Part shown: positions 17,081-24,295 of the stretch, in pieces
How positions within the stretch are numbered: position 1 is the stretch's first letter
How the letters are laid out: every line of letters starts with the position of its first letter
Source: a virus
Length of the DNA: 64,000 bases
Strand: one strand, 5' to 3'
IMG/VR virus record: IMGVR_UViG_3300048924_000151
Coordinates: 1-64,000 of that record
Notes under the pieces: model-generated
Database searches by the model: none
What the model was told of the DNA's origin: nothing
Seen by the model: only the letters and a program-made list of their open reading frames with translations
Program-made: the position numbers and the translations under genes

Positions 17081-17490
17081 TTTATTTGTACCACTATAAA
17101 TTCCTTCAGCGCTTTCCAAAATTGAGAAACGCCGATAAATGCTCCGCCTACCATCGCGCCGCCGACCCACAGGAATTTCCATATGATCTTGGAGGCATTC
17201 ATGAAGTCTACGGTGGAATTCAGCTGCGAAATCTTTTGCTTGTCTGCTTTGAGTAGCCATCTCTTAGCCTCCGGCGAAAGATTCTGATAGAAGTCTGCCG
17301 ATGCCACAACGTTTGCAATGCGTTGTACTGTCATCATCTTCCAGAAAGCCTTTTGCGCTTCTGTCGATGGCTGCTCAAGGTGTAAGTCTTGCTGCATCCA
17401 AGCACGGACTTCTGGAGACATGGCTTCAAACGGTTCGATGACGGTGGGAGGAAAACCATCGTCATCTTCGTCTTCGACTGCGGGCTTCAT
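17077..17490 (-). CDS. Helical membrane protein
   Basis: A 137-residue protein. It has an acidic start (VEDEDDDGFPP), helical middle segments (AWMQQDLHLEQPSTEAQKAF, LSPEAKRWLLKADKQ) and one membrane helix near the C-terminus (FLWVGGAMVGGAFIGVSQF). The ATG at 17490 has AAAAGAGA 5 bases upstream; a longer frame from 17625 has no ribosome site and overlaps microprotein B. Coupled by ATGA to the next membrane gene. Confidence 0.6.
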   Translation of the reverse strand: MKPAVEDEDDDGFPPTVIEPFEAMSPEVRAWMQQDLHLEQPSTEAQKAFWKMMTVQRIANVVASADFYQNLSPEAKRWLLKADKQKISQLNSTVDFMNASKIIWKFLWVGGAMVGGAFIGVSQFWKALKEFIVVQIK

Positions 17491-17560
17491 ATCAATCTCT
17501 TTTCGCCAAGACTTAATAGTCTTGATGGAAGCCCTTAAAGCATCGAACACAATGCTTCGC

Positions 17561-17656
17561 TTATACGATTGGTTGGCCGAATTGGATTGCGAAGCCGGGC
17601 AAAGGGACTGCGACATTTGCGGCACAGGCGGGACGGCAGGCGGTGAGAATGATCAT
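17561..17656 (-). CDS. Cysteine-containing microprotein B (CRPxCAxN motif)
   Basis: A 31-residue frame with a strong ribosome site (AGAAAGGAAACGCC) before the ATG. The protein begins MIILTACRPACAANVAV and ends with a Pro/Gly/Phe-rich hydrophobic stretch. It is a paralogue of the frame at 9215-9298. Conserved order of residues and ribosome sites in two places argue against chance. Function unknown. Confidence 0.6.
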   Translation of the reverse strand: MIILTACRPACAANVAVPLPGFAIQFGQPIV

Positions 17657-17686
17657 GGCGTTTCCTTTCTGATCGAAGCTTAGTTA

Positions 17687-17725
17687 GAAGGCGCTGCTGG
17701 GGTACCACCCCCCCGCAGCGCCTTC
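17687..17725. repeat. Strong inverted repeat downstream of terS
   Basis: Perfect 11-bp arms GAAGGCGCTGC/GCAGCGCCTTC with a 17-base loop that contains GGGG and CCCCCCC runs. It lies in the 217-base gap between terS and the next gene. The gap also holds GTGGCCAC (17773-17780) and other small palindromes but no gene or tRNA. It may be a terminator or belong to a packaging site. Confidence 0.5.
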
Positions 17726-17873
17726 CGTGACATCTTCCGTTCTTCCGCTACACCGCAGCGTCTATTAGGAAGTGGCCACACGCCTTTGCTATCGTGCCAC
17801 CTCATGACTCCCACAGTGGAGTAGCCAATCGGCTAACTGCAAGCGTTGGTACACCAGCAGCAGTCGCGCTAGC

Positions 17874-18620
17874 CTAGGTATCCTTAGCAACTGTTACATG
17901 ATCGATAAGCGGCGTGCGCGCCAGAGGCGTATGCTCAACGACGGGCGCAGGCAAGAATGTGCCAGACGGCACCGGAACAATCGCAATGTTCGTGACCGAA
18001 AGGTTATTGTTTACGACAGAGGGGTTCGCCGCTTCCTCTGCAACGCCCTTGACATGCAACATTTTCAGCAGTGTATCAATCGCTGCCAGTTTGGAATGCA
18101 TGCTGAACTTGATGTTCTCATTTTGGCCGAACTGCGTTTGAGTTCGACTAATCGAAATCGACTGGATCGCGGCCAGCTTCTTCCGGTCGGTATCAGGCGA
18201 CAGCGTAAGGCGCATGTCACCTGAGCTGTCTGTATCAAAGAAGTCGCCGATGTTAGATGTCGCAATGCTGAAGAGTTCTTCTTTGAGCTCCTCAACTCGC
18301 ATCTGCGACTTGGCAGTATGATAGTTCATCACCGCTTCGATAGCGGTAAGCATCGCAGGAAGCTTCAGGAGGTTCGCTGCGGTACGGCGAGCGATGGACG
18401 GGTCAAAGCCTGCCGCGACGGCAGCCAAAGGCCCGTCCATGCCAGAAGCGAAATATTCGTCAAGGAACACTCGCTGCTTCGTCGTCAGCAGGGCACGCGC
18501 CGCCGCAAGGGCATTCGCCAGCGCAACAAGGTCAGCCCGGTAGCCCTCCGGCATAACGGGCATGTCGTGCCGCGAAGCACTAAGACCGGATAGGGGGCTG
18601 GGAATCACGGTGTCCTGCAT
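17874..18620 (-). CDS. terS: Terminase small subunit
   Basis: A 248-residue protein with Terminase_2 features: LTTKQRVFLDEYFASGMDG followed by an AAVAAGFDPSIARRTAANLL helix-turn-helix for DNA recognition, then the family's middle block (NIGDFFDTD, LSPDTDRKKLAAIQSISI) and a helix ending LLKMLHVKG. A Pro/Thr-rich tail follows. Start is uncertain: ATG at 18620 is listed, but TTG at 18656 is in frame and neither has a good ribosome site. It recognises packaging DNA and guides terL, which lies 2.2 kb downstream. Confidence 0.82.
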   Translation of the reverse strand: MQDTVIPSPLSGLSASRHDMPVMPEGYRADLVALANALAAARALLTTKQRVFLDEYFASGMDGPLAAVAAGFDPSIARRTAANLLKLPAMLTAIEAVMNYHTAKSQMRVEELKEELFSIATSNIGDFFDTDSSGDMRLTLSPDTDRKKLAAIQSISISRTQTQFGQNENIKFSMHSKLAAIDTLLKMLHVKGVAEEAANPSVVNNNLSVTNIAIVPVPSGTFLPAPVVEHTPLARTPLIDHVTVAKDT

Positions 18621-18711
18621 CTCGCGATCTAGAATGCAGTTCGGAGCAGAATGCAAGCGGAAAGCGATACAGCGCAGAAATATCGCGCATTAAATCGCGT
18701 TGATAGTTCCT

Positions 18712-18912
18712 TTACGGAGATGGTACTGCTTGGTATTCGACACCTTCGTACTCGCAGAGAAGTATCCATGTCGCAGCGTTGGGACTTGATAGTTCGCCTG
18801 CGGCTGCAACCGACAAGACGCGGATATTATCGTTGTTCAGGGCCTTAATGTGCTCGTTCAGTCTATTGCGATTGCAATTCGGAACGATAGCAACGCTCTG
18901 ATGTACCTTCAT
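18712..18912 (-). CDS. Small hypothetical protein
   Basis: A 66-residue protein with alternating strand-helix pattern (HQSVAIVPNCNRNRLNEHI, IRVLSVAAAGE, TWILLCEYEGVEY). The pattern could be a small ferredoxin-like fold. It sits between a hairpin and terS. No family recognised. AGAAAGAACTATCAG precedes the ATG. Confidence 0.55.
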   Translation of the reverse strand: MKVHQSVAIVPNCNRNRLNEHIKALNNDNIRVLSVAAAGELSSPNAATWILLCEYEGVEYQAVPSP

Positions 18913-18946
18913 CTGATAGTTCTTTCTTCGATGGTTCTTTGATAGT

Positions 18947-18975
18947 ATCGCACGGCGCGGGATGCGCCGTGCGAT
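18947..18975 (-). terminator. Hairpin after the beta-helix spike gene
   Basis: Perfect 12-bp arms ATCGCACGGCGC/GCGCCGTGCGAT with a 5-base loop, 11 bases past the stop of the spike gene. No T tract follows. Confidence 0.5.
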
Positions 18976-18986
18976 GATAGTGGTAG

Positions 18987-19751
18987 TTACTCCGGGGAGT
19001 AGTCGTGAACCGGCACCCAGCCCGGGATTTCGCAGGTGTATCCGGGATCGCCAGTGAACGCGCTTTTCTTCAGGCCTTCTTCCCACTTGCGCGGAGCACT
19101 GATGATGCCGCCGTTCCAGTTGAACCCCTGATAGGTGCCGACCGGGGTGGAACTGATAGCGATGCCGCCGTTTCCTTCGACGCCCATTGCGTGGACTTCG
19201 CAGTTGTCAAAGCCGATAGCAGACGGGGGAGCGTTCGCGTGCAGCGCGTGACCGAACGATGAAGGAAGCTGAGCGATGTTTGTCTGCCTGATACCATAGG
19301 CCGACCAGTAGTTCCAGAATTGGCAATCGCGCGCGGTGACGGAGACGGCCGACTGGAGCCAGAGCGGAGCCCAGCTCAGCGAATGAGAGAGGAAAATCTT
19401 TTCGAGATTGATCAGGTTGGTATTGAGAAACTGCCCCTGACCGATGAAGATGCCGCAGTTCGGTCGATACTGCGCAAGGTTTCGTTCGCCGAGGGTGAAA
19501 TCGGCAAGAGTGATCATCCACTGATCGAGGATTTCGATCGTGTTCATGTTATCCTGAATCGGGATAATGTTAGTAACGTTACGGCCGCGACCGCGAACGT
19601 TGACGCATGAGCGCATCTCTGCCTTTTGAATGCAGAGGTGACCGGCTTCGATCTGGATGTTGCCGCCGCCTGATGCGGAGACATCATAGATCGCCTGTTG
19701 GAAGGCGAATGTTTGGTCATTGCCCGTCGGTTGGAAAGAGACTTCTGTCAT
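18987..19751 (-). CDS. Pectate-lyase-like beta-helix protein, putative tail spike
   Basis: A 254-residue protein with the right-handed beta-helix pattern of phage spikes: an N-terminal NDQTFAFQQAIYDVSASGGG, then GHLCIQKAEM, GRNVTNIIPI and repeated strands with asparagine-rich turns (FDNCEVHAMG). This start pattern is typical of pectate-lyase-superfamily spikes that bind or degrade surface polysaccharide. It is short for a full spike and lies upstream of terS, far from the other fibre genes at 58.6-61.3 kb. Start 19751 follows a GAAGGGCAC site. Confidence 0.65.
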   Translation of the reverse strand: MTEVSFQPTGNDQTFAFQQAIYDVSASGGGNIQIEAGHLCIQKAEMRSCVNVRGRGRNVTNIIPIQDNMNTIEILDQWMITLADFTLGERNLAQYRPNCGIFIGQGQFLNTNLINLEKIFLSHSLSWAPLWLQSAVSVTARDCQFWNYWSAYGIRQTNIAQLPSSFGHALHANAPPSAIGFDNCEVHAMGVEGNGGIAISSTPVGTYQGFNWNGGIISAPRKWEEGLKKSAFTGDPGYTCEIPGWVPVHDYSPE

Positions 19752-19856
19752 AGGATGTGCCCTTCGAACGATGCACGCTGCAACCGGCATTGGTAGCAGG
19801 CGGCATCGTAAGGGCATAGCTACCCTAAGTAGAGCTCATAAGATACAAGGGAGATT

Positions 19857-20099
19857 TCAGAGCGACATCGAATTCATAACTGATAGTCGATTAGCTCTAT
19901 CCTGCAATCTCTGTTCAATGACACCTTCCAATTGTAACGCGATCAGAGCTATAAAGCAATTGCGCCGCGTCTCCGCATACAGATACACATTCTCAGGACA
20001 GCAAGTCGCCATCGCGAATTCCATCGAGTTAATGCGACGGCGCAGCGTCATCTGCCATTCATATTTGCGACGTTCGGCTCCGCCGAATTTGATCGTCAT
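19857..20099 (-). CDS. Small hypothetical protein
   Basis: An 80-residue, mostly helical basic protein (FGGAERRKYEWQMTLRRRI). It contains TCCPENVYLYAETRRNCF and LEGVIEQRLQDRANRL. Start ATG overlaps the upstream stop (ATGA). No family recognised. Confidence 0.55.
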   Translation of the reverse strand: MTIKFGGAERRKYEWQMTLRRRINSMEFAMATCCPENVYLYAETRRNCFIALIALQLEGVIEQRLQDRANRLSVMNSMSL

Positions 20100-20422
20100 G
20101 TACGTTCTCCTGTCTCTGCGCCGCCGAAGTGCACACAAAGACCATCTTCTAGAGGTTGATACAAACGGCACGTAAGTGGTCGCGTATCGTATATGCCGCA
20201 TCTGCCTGTGGGCAAAAGGGCAGGACAGCTGTAACGAACTTCGGCGTAAGGTCGGCCACTCTCTGCATCGATGTGCTCCGATACTATGCGAGAAACGCGA
20301 AATGGCATTTCTTTCTCTTTGACGAGCGTGTCGCGATCTTGGTCCGTCCATACCGTGCTTTCGTTCAACGCGAAGTCTTTACAGCAGTTGCCCGGCGCAT
20401 AGCACCTATCACAAAGGCTCAT
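20096..20422 (-). CDS. YkgJ-like zinc/iron-sulfur cysteine cluster protein
   Basis: A 108-residue protein with the CxxCxxxxxCC start (Cys 4, 7, 13, 14), a middle CPALLPTGRCGIYDTRPLTC and a final Cys near residue 98. This matches the YkgJ/CxxCxxCC family, which binds a metal cluster. Function in phages is unknown. It is coupled on both sides by ATGA overlaps. The upstream in-frame region without a ribosome site was not included. Confidence 0.75.
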   Translation of the reverse strand: MSLCDRCYAPGNCCKDFALNESTVWTDQDRDTLVKEKEMPFRVSRIVSEHIDAESGRPYAEVRYSCPALLPTGRCGIYDTRPLTCRLYQPLEDGLCVHFGGAETGERT

Positions 20423-20628
20423 GACGTTCGTACTCCACGGCAGTAGTGTATTACAAGAATGCAGCGAGGGCATGTGACCGTACTCTTGGTGGTACTTGCC
20501 ATCGGCCCATCGTCATAGCCGATGTCATCTTCGCTGATATCAAATGCATCGCCGCACAAAGTATGCTCGCCATATAGCAAGTGCACACCTTCGCTATTCT
20601 CGATGTACTCTTTGCCACCGGCCTTCAT
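20419..20628 (-). CDS. Small zinc-binding-type protein
   Basis: A 69-residue protein with HTLCG near residue 22 and a later TVTCPRC, then HYC. Many phage small proteins share the plan of a histidine, LCG, and a final TCPRC; the four ligands probably hold zinc. Function unknown. Follows the upstream gene by 2 bases. Confidence 0.6.
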   Translation of the reverse strand: MKAGGKEYIENSEGVHLLYGEHTLCGDAFDISEDDIGYDDGPMASTTKSTVTCPRCILVIHYCRGVRTS

Positions 20629-20630
20629 GA

Positions 20631-20930
20631 CTACTCCACGCGCGACGGCTTGTCGTTAAGTTCCACGCGCACGATACTGATTGATACCGACTGGTGGCCC
20701 GGCACGTTTGTATCAACGACCAGCTGGAGCGCACAAGGGCCGCTTGCTATCATCCGCGCTACGTTCTTCTCGTGTATCGCCCAGGCTGACACGAACACCC
20801 CCGGCGAGGTTTCGAGAACGGGCAGCGCCTTCGTGCCGCCGTGCCGATGCGCAAGCGGCTGCATGCCGTTCGCCGCCATCGGCTGAAGCTTGATAGGTTC
20901 GACGCGCTTCATCTTTTTTTCGAGACTCAT
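20631..20930 (-). CDS. Hypothetical protein
   Basis: A 99-residue protein. A basic start (MSLEKKMKRVEPIKLQPM) leads to a compact strand-rich domain (VLETSPGVFVSAWAIHEK, VSISIVRVEL). No cysteine cluster, unlike its neighbours, and no family recognised. ATG at 20930 has AAAGGA upstream. Confidence 0.55.
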   Translation of the reverse strand: MSLEKKMKRVEPIKLQPMAANGMQPLAHRHGGTKALPVLETSPGVFVSAWAIHEKNVARMIASGPCALQLVVDTNVPGHQSVSISIVRVELNDKPSRVE

Positions 20931-20986
20931 GACAGCAGTATCCTTTAATGTTGTGTATTCTTCTGATCCGATATCATGGCTGCATC

Positions 20987-21148
20987 CTAGCAGGACTGAT
21001 CGCATGGCGCATAGCCGCACGTCTTGCACTGAACAGGCGAATAGCCACAGCGCACGAACGCATCACCGTCTACAGTCGGCTCATCGCACGTAGGGCACTT
21101 GCCGTCGATGTCTTCATCCTTGTAATCGGTACCAGCGCAGCAGCACAT
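20987..21148 (-). CDS. Zinc-ribbon-like small protein
   Basis: A 53-residue protein with ten cysteines, beginning MCCCAGTDYKDED. It has CPTC, then RCGYSPVQCKTCGYAPC and a final C near the end. The paired CxxC sets look like one or two zinc ribbons. AAAGAACCGCAA precedes the ATG. Neither partner nor role is known. Confidence 0.65.
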   Translation of the reverse strand: MCCCAGTDYKDEDIDGKCPTCDEPTVDGDAFVRCGYSPVQCKTCGYAPCDQSC

Positions 21149-21161
21149 TTGCGGTTCTTTC

Positions 21162-21239
21162 TTATGGAATTAGCCATTTTATGAAGTAATACGCGATAAA
21201 TACCGCGCTACCATAGATCGTAATTCTCGCAAGGTCCAT
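21162..21239 (-). CDS. 25-residue membrane microprotein
   Basis: The frame runs MDLARITIYGSAVFIAYYF plus a short KWLIP-type end, nearly all one membrane helix. AAGGAAG lies 9-10 bases before the ATG. It fills the gap between two clear small genes in the same operon, which supports it. Confidence 0.55.
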   Translation of the reverse strand: MDLARITIYGSAVFIAYYFIKWLIP

Positions 21240-21244
21240 GTGTA

Positions 21245-21397
21245 TCAATCTTCCTTGGGAAGCTGAGACTGGCCCTTACTATTGATATCATGATACTCGT
21301 ATCCGAGGCGAGTGATACGATCCATGATGCTTGCGTATCCATACAGCGATAGAAGTATCAAGCATGTATACAATAGCGCTTCTGAATTCTTATTCAT
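21245..21397 (-). CDS. Small single-helix membrane protein
   Basis: A 50-residue protein with one membrane helix (ALLYTCLILLSLYGYA) and a polar C-terminus. ATGA overlap with the upstream gene. Together with the 25-residue frame downstream it forms a pair of tiny membrane proteins. Function unknown. Confidence 0.55.
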   Translation of the reverse strand: MNKNSEALLYTCLILLSLYGYASIMDRITRLGYEYHDINSKGQSQLPKED

Positions 21398-21612
21398 AGC
21401 AAGTCCTGTACTTCGTTTCGTTCTCGCCAGCCCTGCAACTGCGCGAGAAGCCGCCGAGCTATGCCTGCCTCGCGGCGCGCACGGCGCTGAAAGCGGATCG
21501 TCTGCGCGCGCATCTCCGGCATATTCGCTAGCATCTCTATCGTCGCAGCGCGATATGATATCGCAGCCTGATCCTGCCAATAGAGGATATCGGCGATGTA
21601 TTCACGATTCAT
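21394..21612 (-). CDS. Small helical protein
   Basis: A 72-residue, Arg/Ala/Gln-rich helical protein (ADILYWQDQAAISYRAATIE; RFQRRARREAGIARRLLAQL). ATG overlaps the upstream stop. Could be DNA- or RNA-binding from its basic helices, but this is only inference. Confidence 0.55.
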   Translation of the reverse strand: MNREYIADILYWQDQAAISYRAATIEMLANMPEMRAQTIRFQRRARREAGIARRLLAQLQGWRERNEVQDLL

Positions 21613-22325
21613 TTGATAGTATCCTTCTCCCTGCACGTCTCGCCCATCGCAGCGTTGCAATGCAGGCATTCGCCATTGGTAGCGATGCCGCCGCCTTCGC
21701 AGCGCTTATCGGTCGGCGGGGGCGGGTTCTCAACTTCCATCGTGCCGTCGCCGTCGCAGAACTGCTTAAGGGCTATCTTGCCTTCACCGCCGCACGTCGG
21801 GCATGCCGGACCTTGATAGTCGCCGCAAGCGTTCGCATCGTTGCACGTCGGGCAGATAACCATGTACTTATCGCCAGAGCTATCATCAGGCAGAGAATTG
21901 CCATGCGTATCGGTCCAGACCGACTTCATTTCGATATCGATCGATGTATCATCTTCGCGAATGATATTCAGCATGCCTTCAATCGACTTCGACCATTGAT
22001 AGCAGACCGCCGCCGTACTGATAGTGTGATGCCGTGCCTTGTCCATGTCGCCCTGCTTAAAGGATGCAAGGCATTTGCCCGCGAGATAGCCGACGAGCCA
22101 GAACCAGTCCTCAGGCGTCTTCGCCGCGTCCTGCGCAGCGGGCCAGCGTTCGCTCTGATGCGCGGCTTCTATTACAACCGCCTTCGTCCATTCTTCTTTG
22201 CTGGGCGAGTTGATAAGATCGCGCAAGCGTTGTATCTCATCAGCCGCTTCATGCGCGAGCGTATCATGCTCGCGAAGCTTCTTGTCGCGAAGGCGAACTA
22301 CCAAATCAGCAAGTTCATGTTTCAT
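21609..22325 (-). CDS. Phage protein with helical domain and C-terminal zinc-finger-like region
   Basis: A 238-residue protein. An N-terminal helical region (KHELADLVVRLRDKKLREH) leads to a middle segment with EDWFWLVGYLAGKCL and HHTISTAAVCYQWSKSI, a pattern I recall in many phage proteins of unknown or nucleotide-related function. The C-terminal third holds DnaJ-like cysteine pairs (CPTCNDANACG, CPTCGGEGK, CLHC), probably zinc-binding. The start at 22325 leaves 1 base after the previous stop. The role is uncertain. Confidence 0.55.
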   Translation of the reverse strand: MKHELADLVVRLRDKKLREHDTLAHEAADEIQRLRDLINSPSKEEWTKAVVIEAAHQSERWPAAQDAAKTPEDWFWLVGYLAGKCLASFKQGDMDKARHHTISTAAVCYQWSKSIEGMLNIIREDDTSIDIEMKSVWTDTHGNSLPDDSSGDKYMVICPTCNDANACGDYQGPACPTCGGEGKIALKQFCDGDGTMEVENPPPPTDKRCEGGGIATNGECLHCNAAMGETCREKDTIK

Positions 22326-22326
22326 A

Positions 22327-22539
22327 TCAATCGATCCATCGTTGTTCGCGAGCATACACAGTGATAGCACGAATGACATTTGCCACCCGCTCAGCGAAGT
22401 CGTCTTTCTCGGGACTATACTGCGACCCGGCCTGAAACGAATACTGGCCTACATCAAGCTTCACGCGCGCCATCGGAATGCCGTCGTCAGTAACAGCAGG
22501 CCATGCAGTCCAGACCGGCTTTGCTTTTGGTAGTGCCAT
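22327..22539 (-). CDS. Small hypothetical protein
   Basis: A 70-residue protein with a Pro/Trp-rich front (KAKPVWTAWPAV), a short strand, then DDFAERVANVIRAITVYARE helix. AAAGGA precedes the ATG. No family recognised. Confidence 0.5.
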   Translation of the reverse strand: MALPKAKPVWTAWPAVTDDGIPMARVKLDVGQYSFQAGSQYSPEKDDFAERVANVIRAITVYAREQRWID

Positions 22540-22543
22540 AGTA

Positions 22544-22723
22544 TCAATCCTTTCGCGGCGGTCGCGGACACATCCGCGCATCTATCTCTTTGAACGCTTC
22601 CCAGAGTGCAGCGCGCCAAGGCTTTGTTACCTCTAGCACGTCTTCTGGTAGCATCTGCTTCGCGTCGGATGTTAGCATGCTACGGAAAGCCGTGCAAAGG
22701 TCTTCGTTCGTTGGGCGGGTCAT
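22544..22723 (-). CDS. Small hypothetical protein
   Basis: A 59-residue frame that fills the space between two coupled genes. ATG overlaps the upstream stop as ATGA. It is helical (TNEDLCTAFRSMLTSDAKQM, PWRAALWEAFKEIDAR) with a basic, Pro-rich end. Position and coupling support it; no family recognised. Confidence 0.55.
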   Translation of the reverse strand: MTRPTNEDLCTAFRSMLTSDAKQMLPEDVLEVTKPWRAALWEAFKEIDARMCPRPPRKD

Positions 22724-22911
22724 GGAACTTTTCTTTCGTTCCCTTCCTCAGCCCATGCTATCAAAACACTTTCTGATAGTTCTGCAATTCGATTGACCGC
22801 AAAGTCTCCATCGCCATCTCTGCGATACTTTTCTAGCACATCACGAATTGCACTTCGATATGTGCTGGTATGTAACGGTTCAGTGCCGATGTATATTGTT
22901 TTAATCGTCAT
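22720..22911 (-). CDS. Small hypothetical protein
   Basis: A 63-residue protein starting with a strand (MTIKTIYIGTEPLHT) followed by helices (YRSAIRDVLEKYRR, AVNRIAELSESVLIAW). Coupled by ATGA overlaps on both sides, so it is made with the VRR-NUC protein. No family recognised. Confidence 0.55.
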   Translation of the reverse strand: MTIKTIYIGTEPLHTSTYRSAIRDVLEKYRRDGDGDFAVNRIAELSESVLIAWAEEGNERKVP

Positions 22912-23381
22912 TCGTGCAATTCCCCGGCCTGAACTGCTGCATTGATTTTCGCTTTGATAGCTGCGTCGGGATCGAACGGCGCATCAAAGAAGCTCTCCAG
23001 CATGCCGAGCGTATTGAAGCGAGTGCGCAGGACTGTGATACCAGTCGAATCGCTGATACAGTCGACCCCCCGGCTGTACCAGAGCTTCGTTGTACCAATC
23101 TCACCGCCGATGACGTGTACGTGAATGCGCTGCGCTGCGCACTGGCGGATGACTTGCTTCTGGCCGGGGCGAAGGTGGACGCGCAGGCCGAGGATTGTGG
23201 GCCTTGTATCAATCATCAGTTCGCCACGCTTCAACTCGCACAGATAGAAATGCTCACGGTACATGATAGTAAAGTCGGGGTAGCCGTCTGTGCCGCCCTT
23301 CGCCGATTCGACCGTCATCAACCGTGCAGGGCCGACCATCTTGCGGACCATGTCGCGTACATCGGATTCAAGCTTAATCAT
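22908..23381 (-). CDS. VRR-NUC domain nuclease
   Basis: A 157-residue protein with VRR-NUC motifs: a glutamate in the first helix (KLESDVRDMV), GYPDF at about 33-37, CELKRG at about 48-53 and RPGQKQ at about 71-76, then VHVIGG. This PD-(D/E)XK-like nuclease family acts on branched or flapped DNA and is found stand-alone in phages beside helicases. Here it lies near the primase-helicase and the putative origin. ATG at 23381 has AAAGAAAG upstream. Confidence 0.8.
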   Translation of the reverse strand: MIKLESDVRDMVRKMVGPARLMTVESAKGGTDGYPDFTIMYREHFYLCELKRGELMIDTRPTILGLRVHLRPGQKQVIRQCAAQRIHVHVIGGEIGTTKLWYSRGVDCISDSTGITVLRTRFNTLGMLESFFDAPFDPDAAIKAKINAAVQAGELHE

Positions 23382-23508
23382 TGTCGTCTTTCTTTTGATA
23401 CCAGCAGTTGCATTCGAAAGCGTTACACTTCGGATCGGTACATGAAGGCGGTGGCGCCATCCTGCGGATATCGTTGATCTGATCTTTAAGCAGTACGCGA
23501 CCGTCCAC
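23374..23508 (-). CDS. 44-residue protein with C-terminal cysteine cluster
   Basis: GTG start with GGAAGGA 7 bases upstream. The chain has a short helix (KDQINDIRRM) and a CTDPKCNAFECNC cluster, then a basic-acidic end. It overlaps the end of the upstream gene and the beginning of the VRR-NUC gene in another frame, as is common in this operon. A zinc-binding microprotein is likely. Confidence 0.5.
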   Translation of the reverse strand: MDGRVLLKDQINDIRRMAPPPSCTDPKCNAFECNCWYQKKDDND

Positions 23509-24079
23509 CGTTCGATCCTTCCACAAAGGCCTCTCTTACCGCATCCGCGCTTGCATCCGGCGTGGCGATATCGACAGCGGTGGGGAGAAGGCCAGATTTT
23601 TCGGCGCACGCGACCATTTCCTGAGCCGCCGCCATGTCTCGCAAGTATCCATGAAGGAAGGACAGCCACAGCCTGCGATAATCCTTGCTCGCCTCGGCAT
23701 GCAGCACGGCGACCCCGGCATCTGCGACGGGAGGGGTGGCGAGCCGCTTTGCCGCGTACATGAACCAGCGGTCGCCGCAGCTATTGTAGCTTTCCCACAT
23801 GCGCTTCGAGATATCGCTGTTTGAATAGCGCTCTAGGTCCATCAAGTCCGGCTGTCGTCCCACCGGCTCCGCGCCGGATGCCTTGGGCGCTGCGCGGAGG
23901 GCGGCTCGAAGCACTTTGGAGCGGCGGTCAATCTCCGCCTCGACAATCCCGATACCAATCTCTCGCTCGGACTGATTGTCGAAACCACCGCGACCACGAA
24001 TTTTATGGCGCTCGTCTGTGCACCACATGCTCAAAACCTCAAACTCTTCCGCCAGCTTCTGCTTGTCCTGCTCTATCAT
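23486..24079 (-). CDS. Hypothetical protein
   Basis: A 197-residue, mostly helical protein (KLAEEFEVLSMWCTDERHK; SKRMWESYNSCGDRWFMYAA; LWLSFLHGYLRDMAAAQEM). The start at 24079 overlaps the upstream stop as ATGA and is preceded by AGAGGAACGACG. No domain recognised; the middle is probably a four-helix unit. Confidence 0.6.
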   Translation of the reverse strand: MIEQDKQKLAEEFEVLSMWCTDERHKIRGRGGFDNQSEREIGIGIVEAEIDRRSKVLRAALRAAPKASGAEPVGRQPDLMDLERYSNSDISKRMWESYNSCGDRWFMYAAKRLATPPVADAGVAVLHAEASKDYRRLWLSFLHGYLRDMAAAQEMVACAEKSGLLPTAVDIATPDASADAVREAFVEGSNGGRSRTA

Positions 24080-24294
24080 CGTCGTTCCTCTCTCTGTTGT
24101 CTGTCCTCGGCGCATCGTCGCGCCGATGCTTCATAGTCCGGGCTCCACGACGACGGCCGCAAGCATCCGGCAAACCCTCGCTCGCCCAAAGTCGCTTCAA
24201 CACGGCCCGTCGTCTGCGAGCCTTGGCTTCCTCCACCGACGCCATATGCCATTGCAACGATGATACCAATAGTCAGCCAAAAGAATATCTGCAT
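24076..24294 (-). CDS. Small membrane-anchored protein
   Basis: A 72-residue protein with an N-terminal membrane helix (FFWLTIGIIVAMAYGVGGG) and a basic, Arg/Glu-rich remainder. GGAGAGGTAGA precedes the ATG, and the gene is coupled to its downstream neighbour. No family recognised. Confidence 0.5.
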   Translation of the reverse strand: MQIFFWLTIGIIVAMAYGVGGGSQGSQTTGRVEATLGERGFAGCLRPSSWSPDYEASARRCAEDRQQREERR

Positions 24295-24295
24295 T

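Noticed and set aside
17700-17873. A tRNA gene in the gap next to terS
   Set aside because: One GTGTAGCGGAAG-like string on the minus strand recalls a tRNA front, but no T-arm GGTTCGA-type sequence or matching acceptor stem is found on either strand.
21312-22364. A long plus-strand frame of about 350 codons opposite small minus-strand genes
   Set aside because: It runs against coupled minus-strand genes with good ribosome sites and cysteine motifs and has no recognisable protein pattern.
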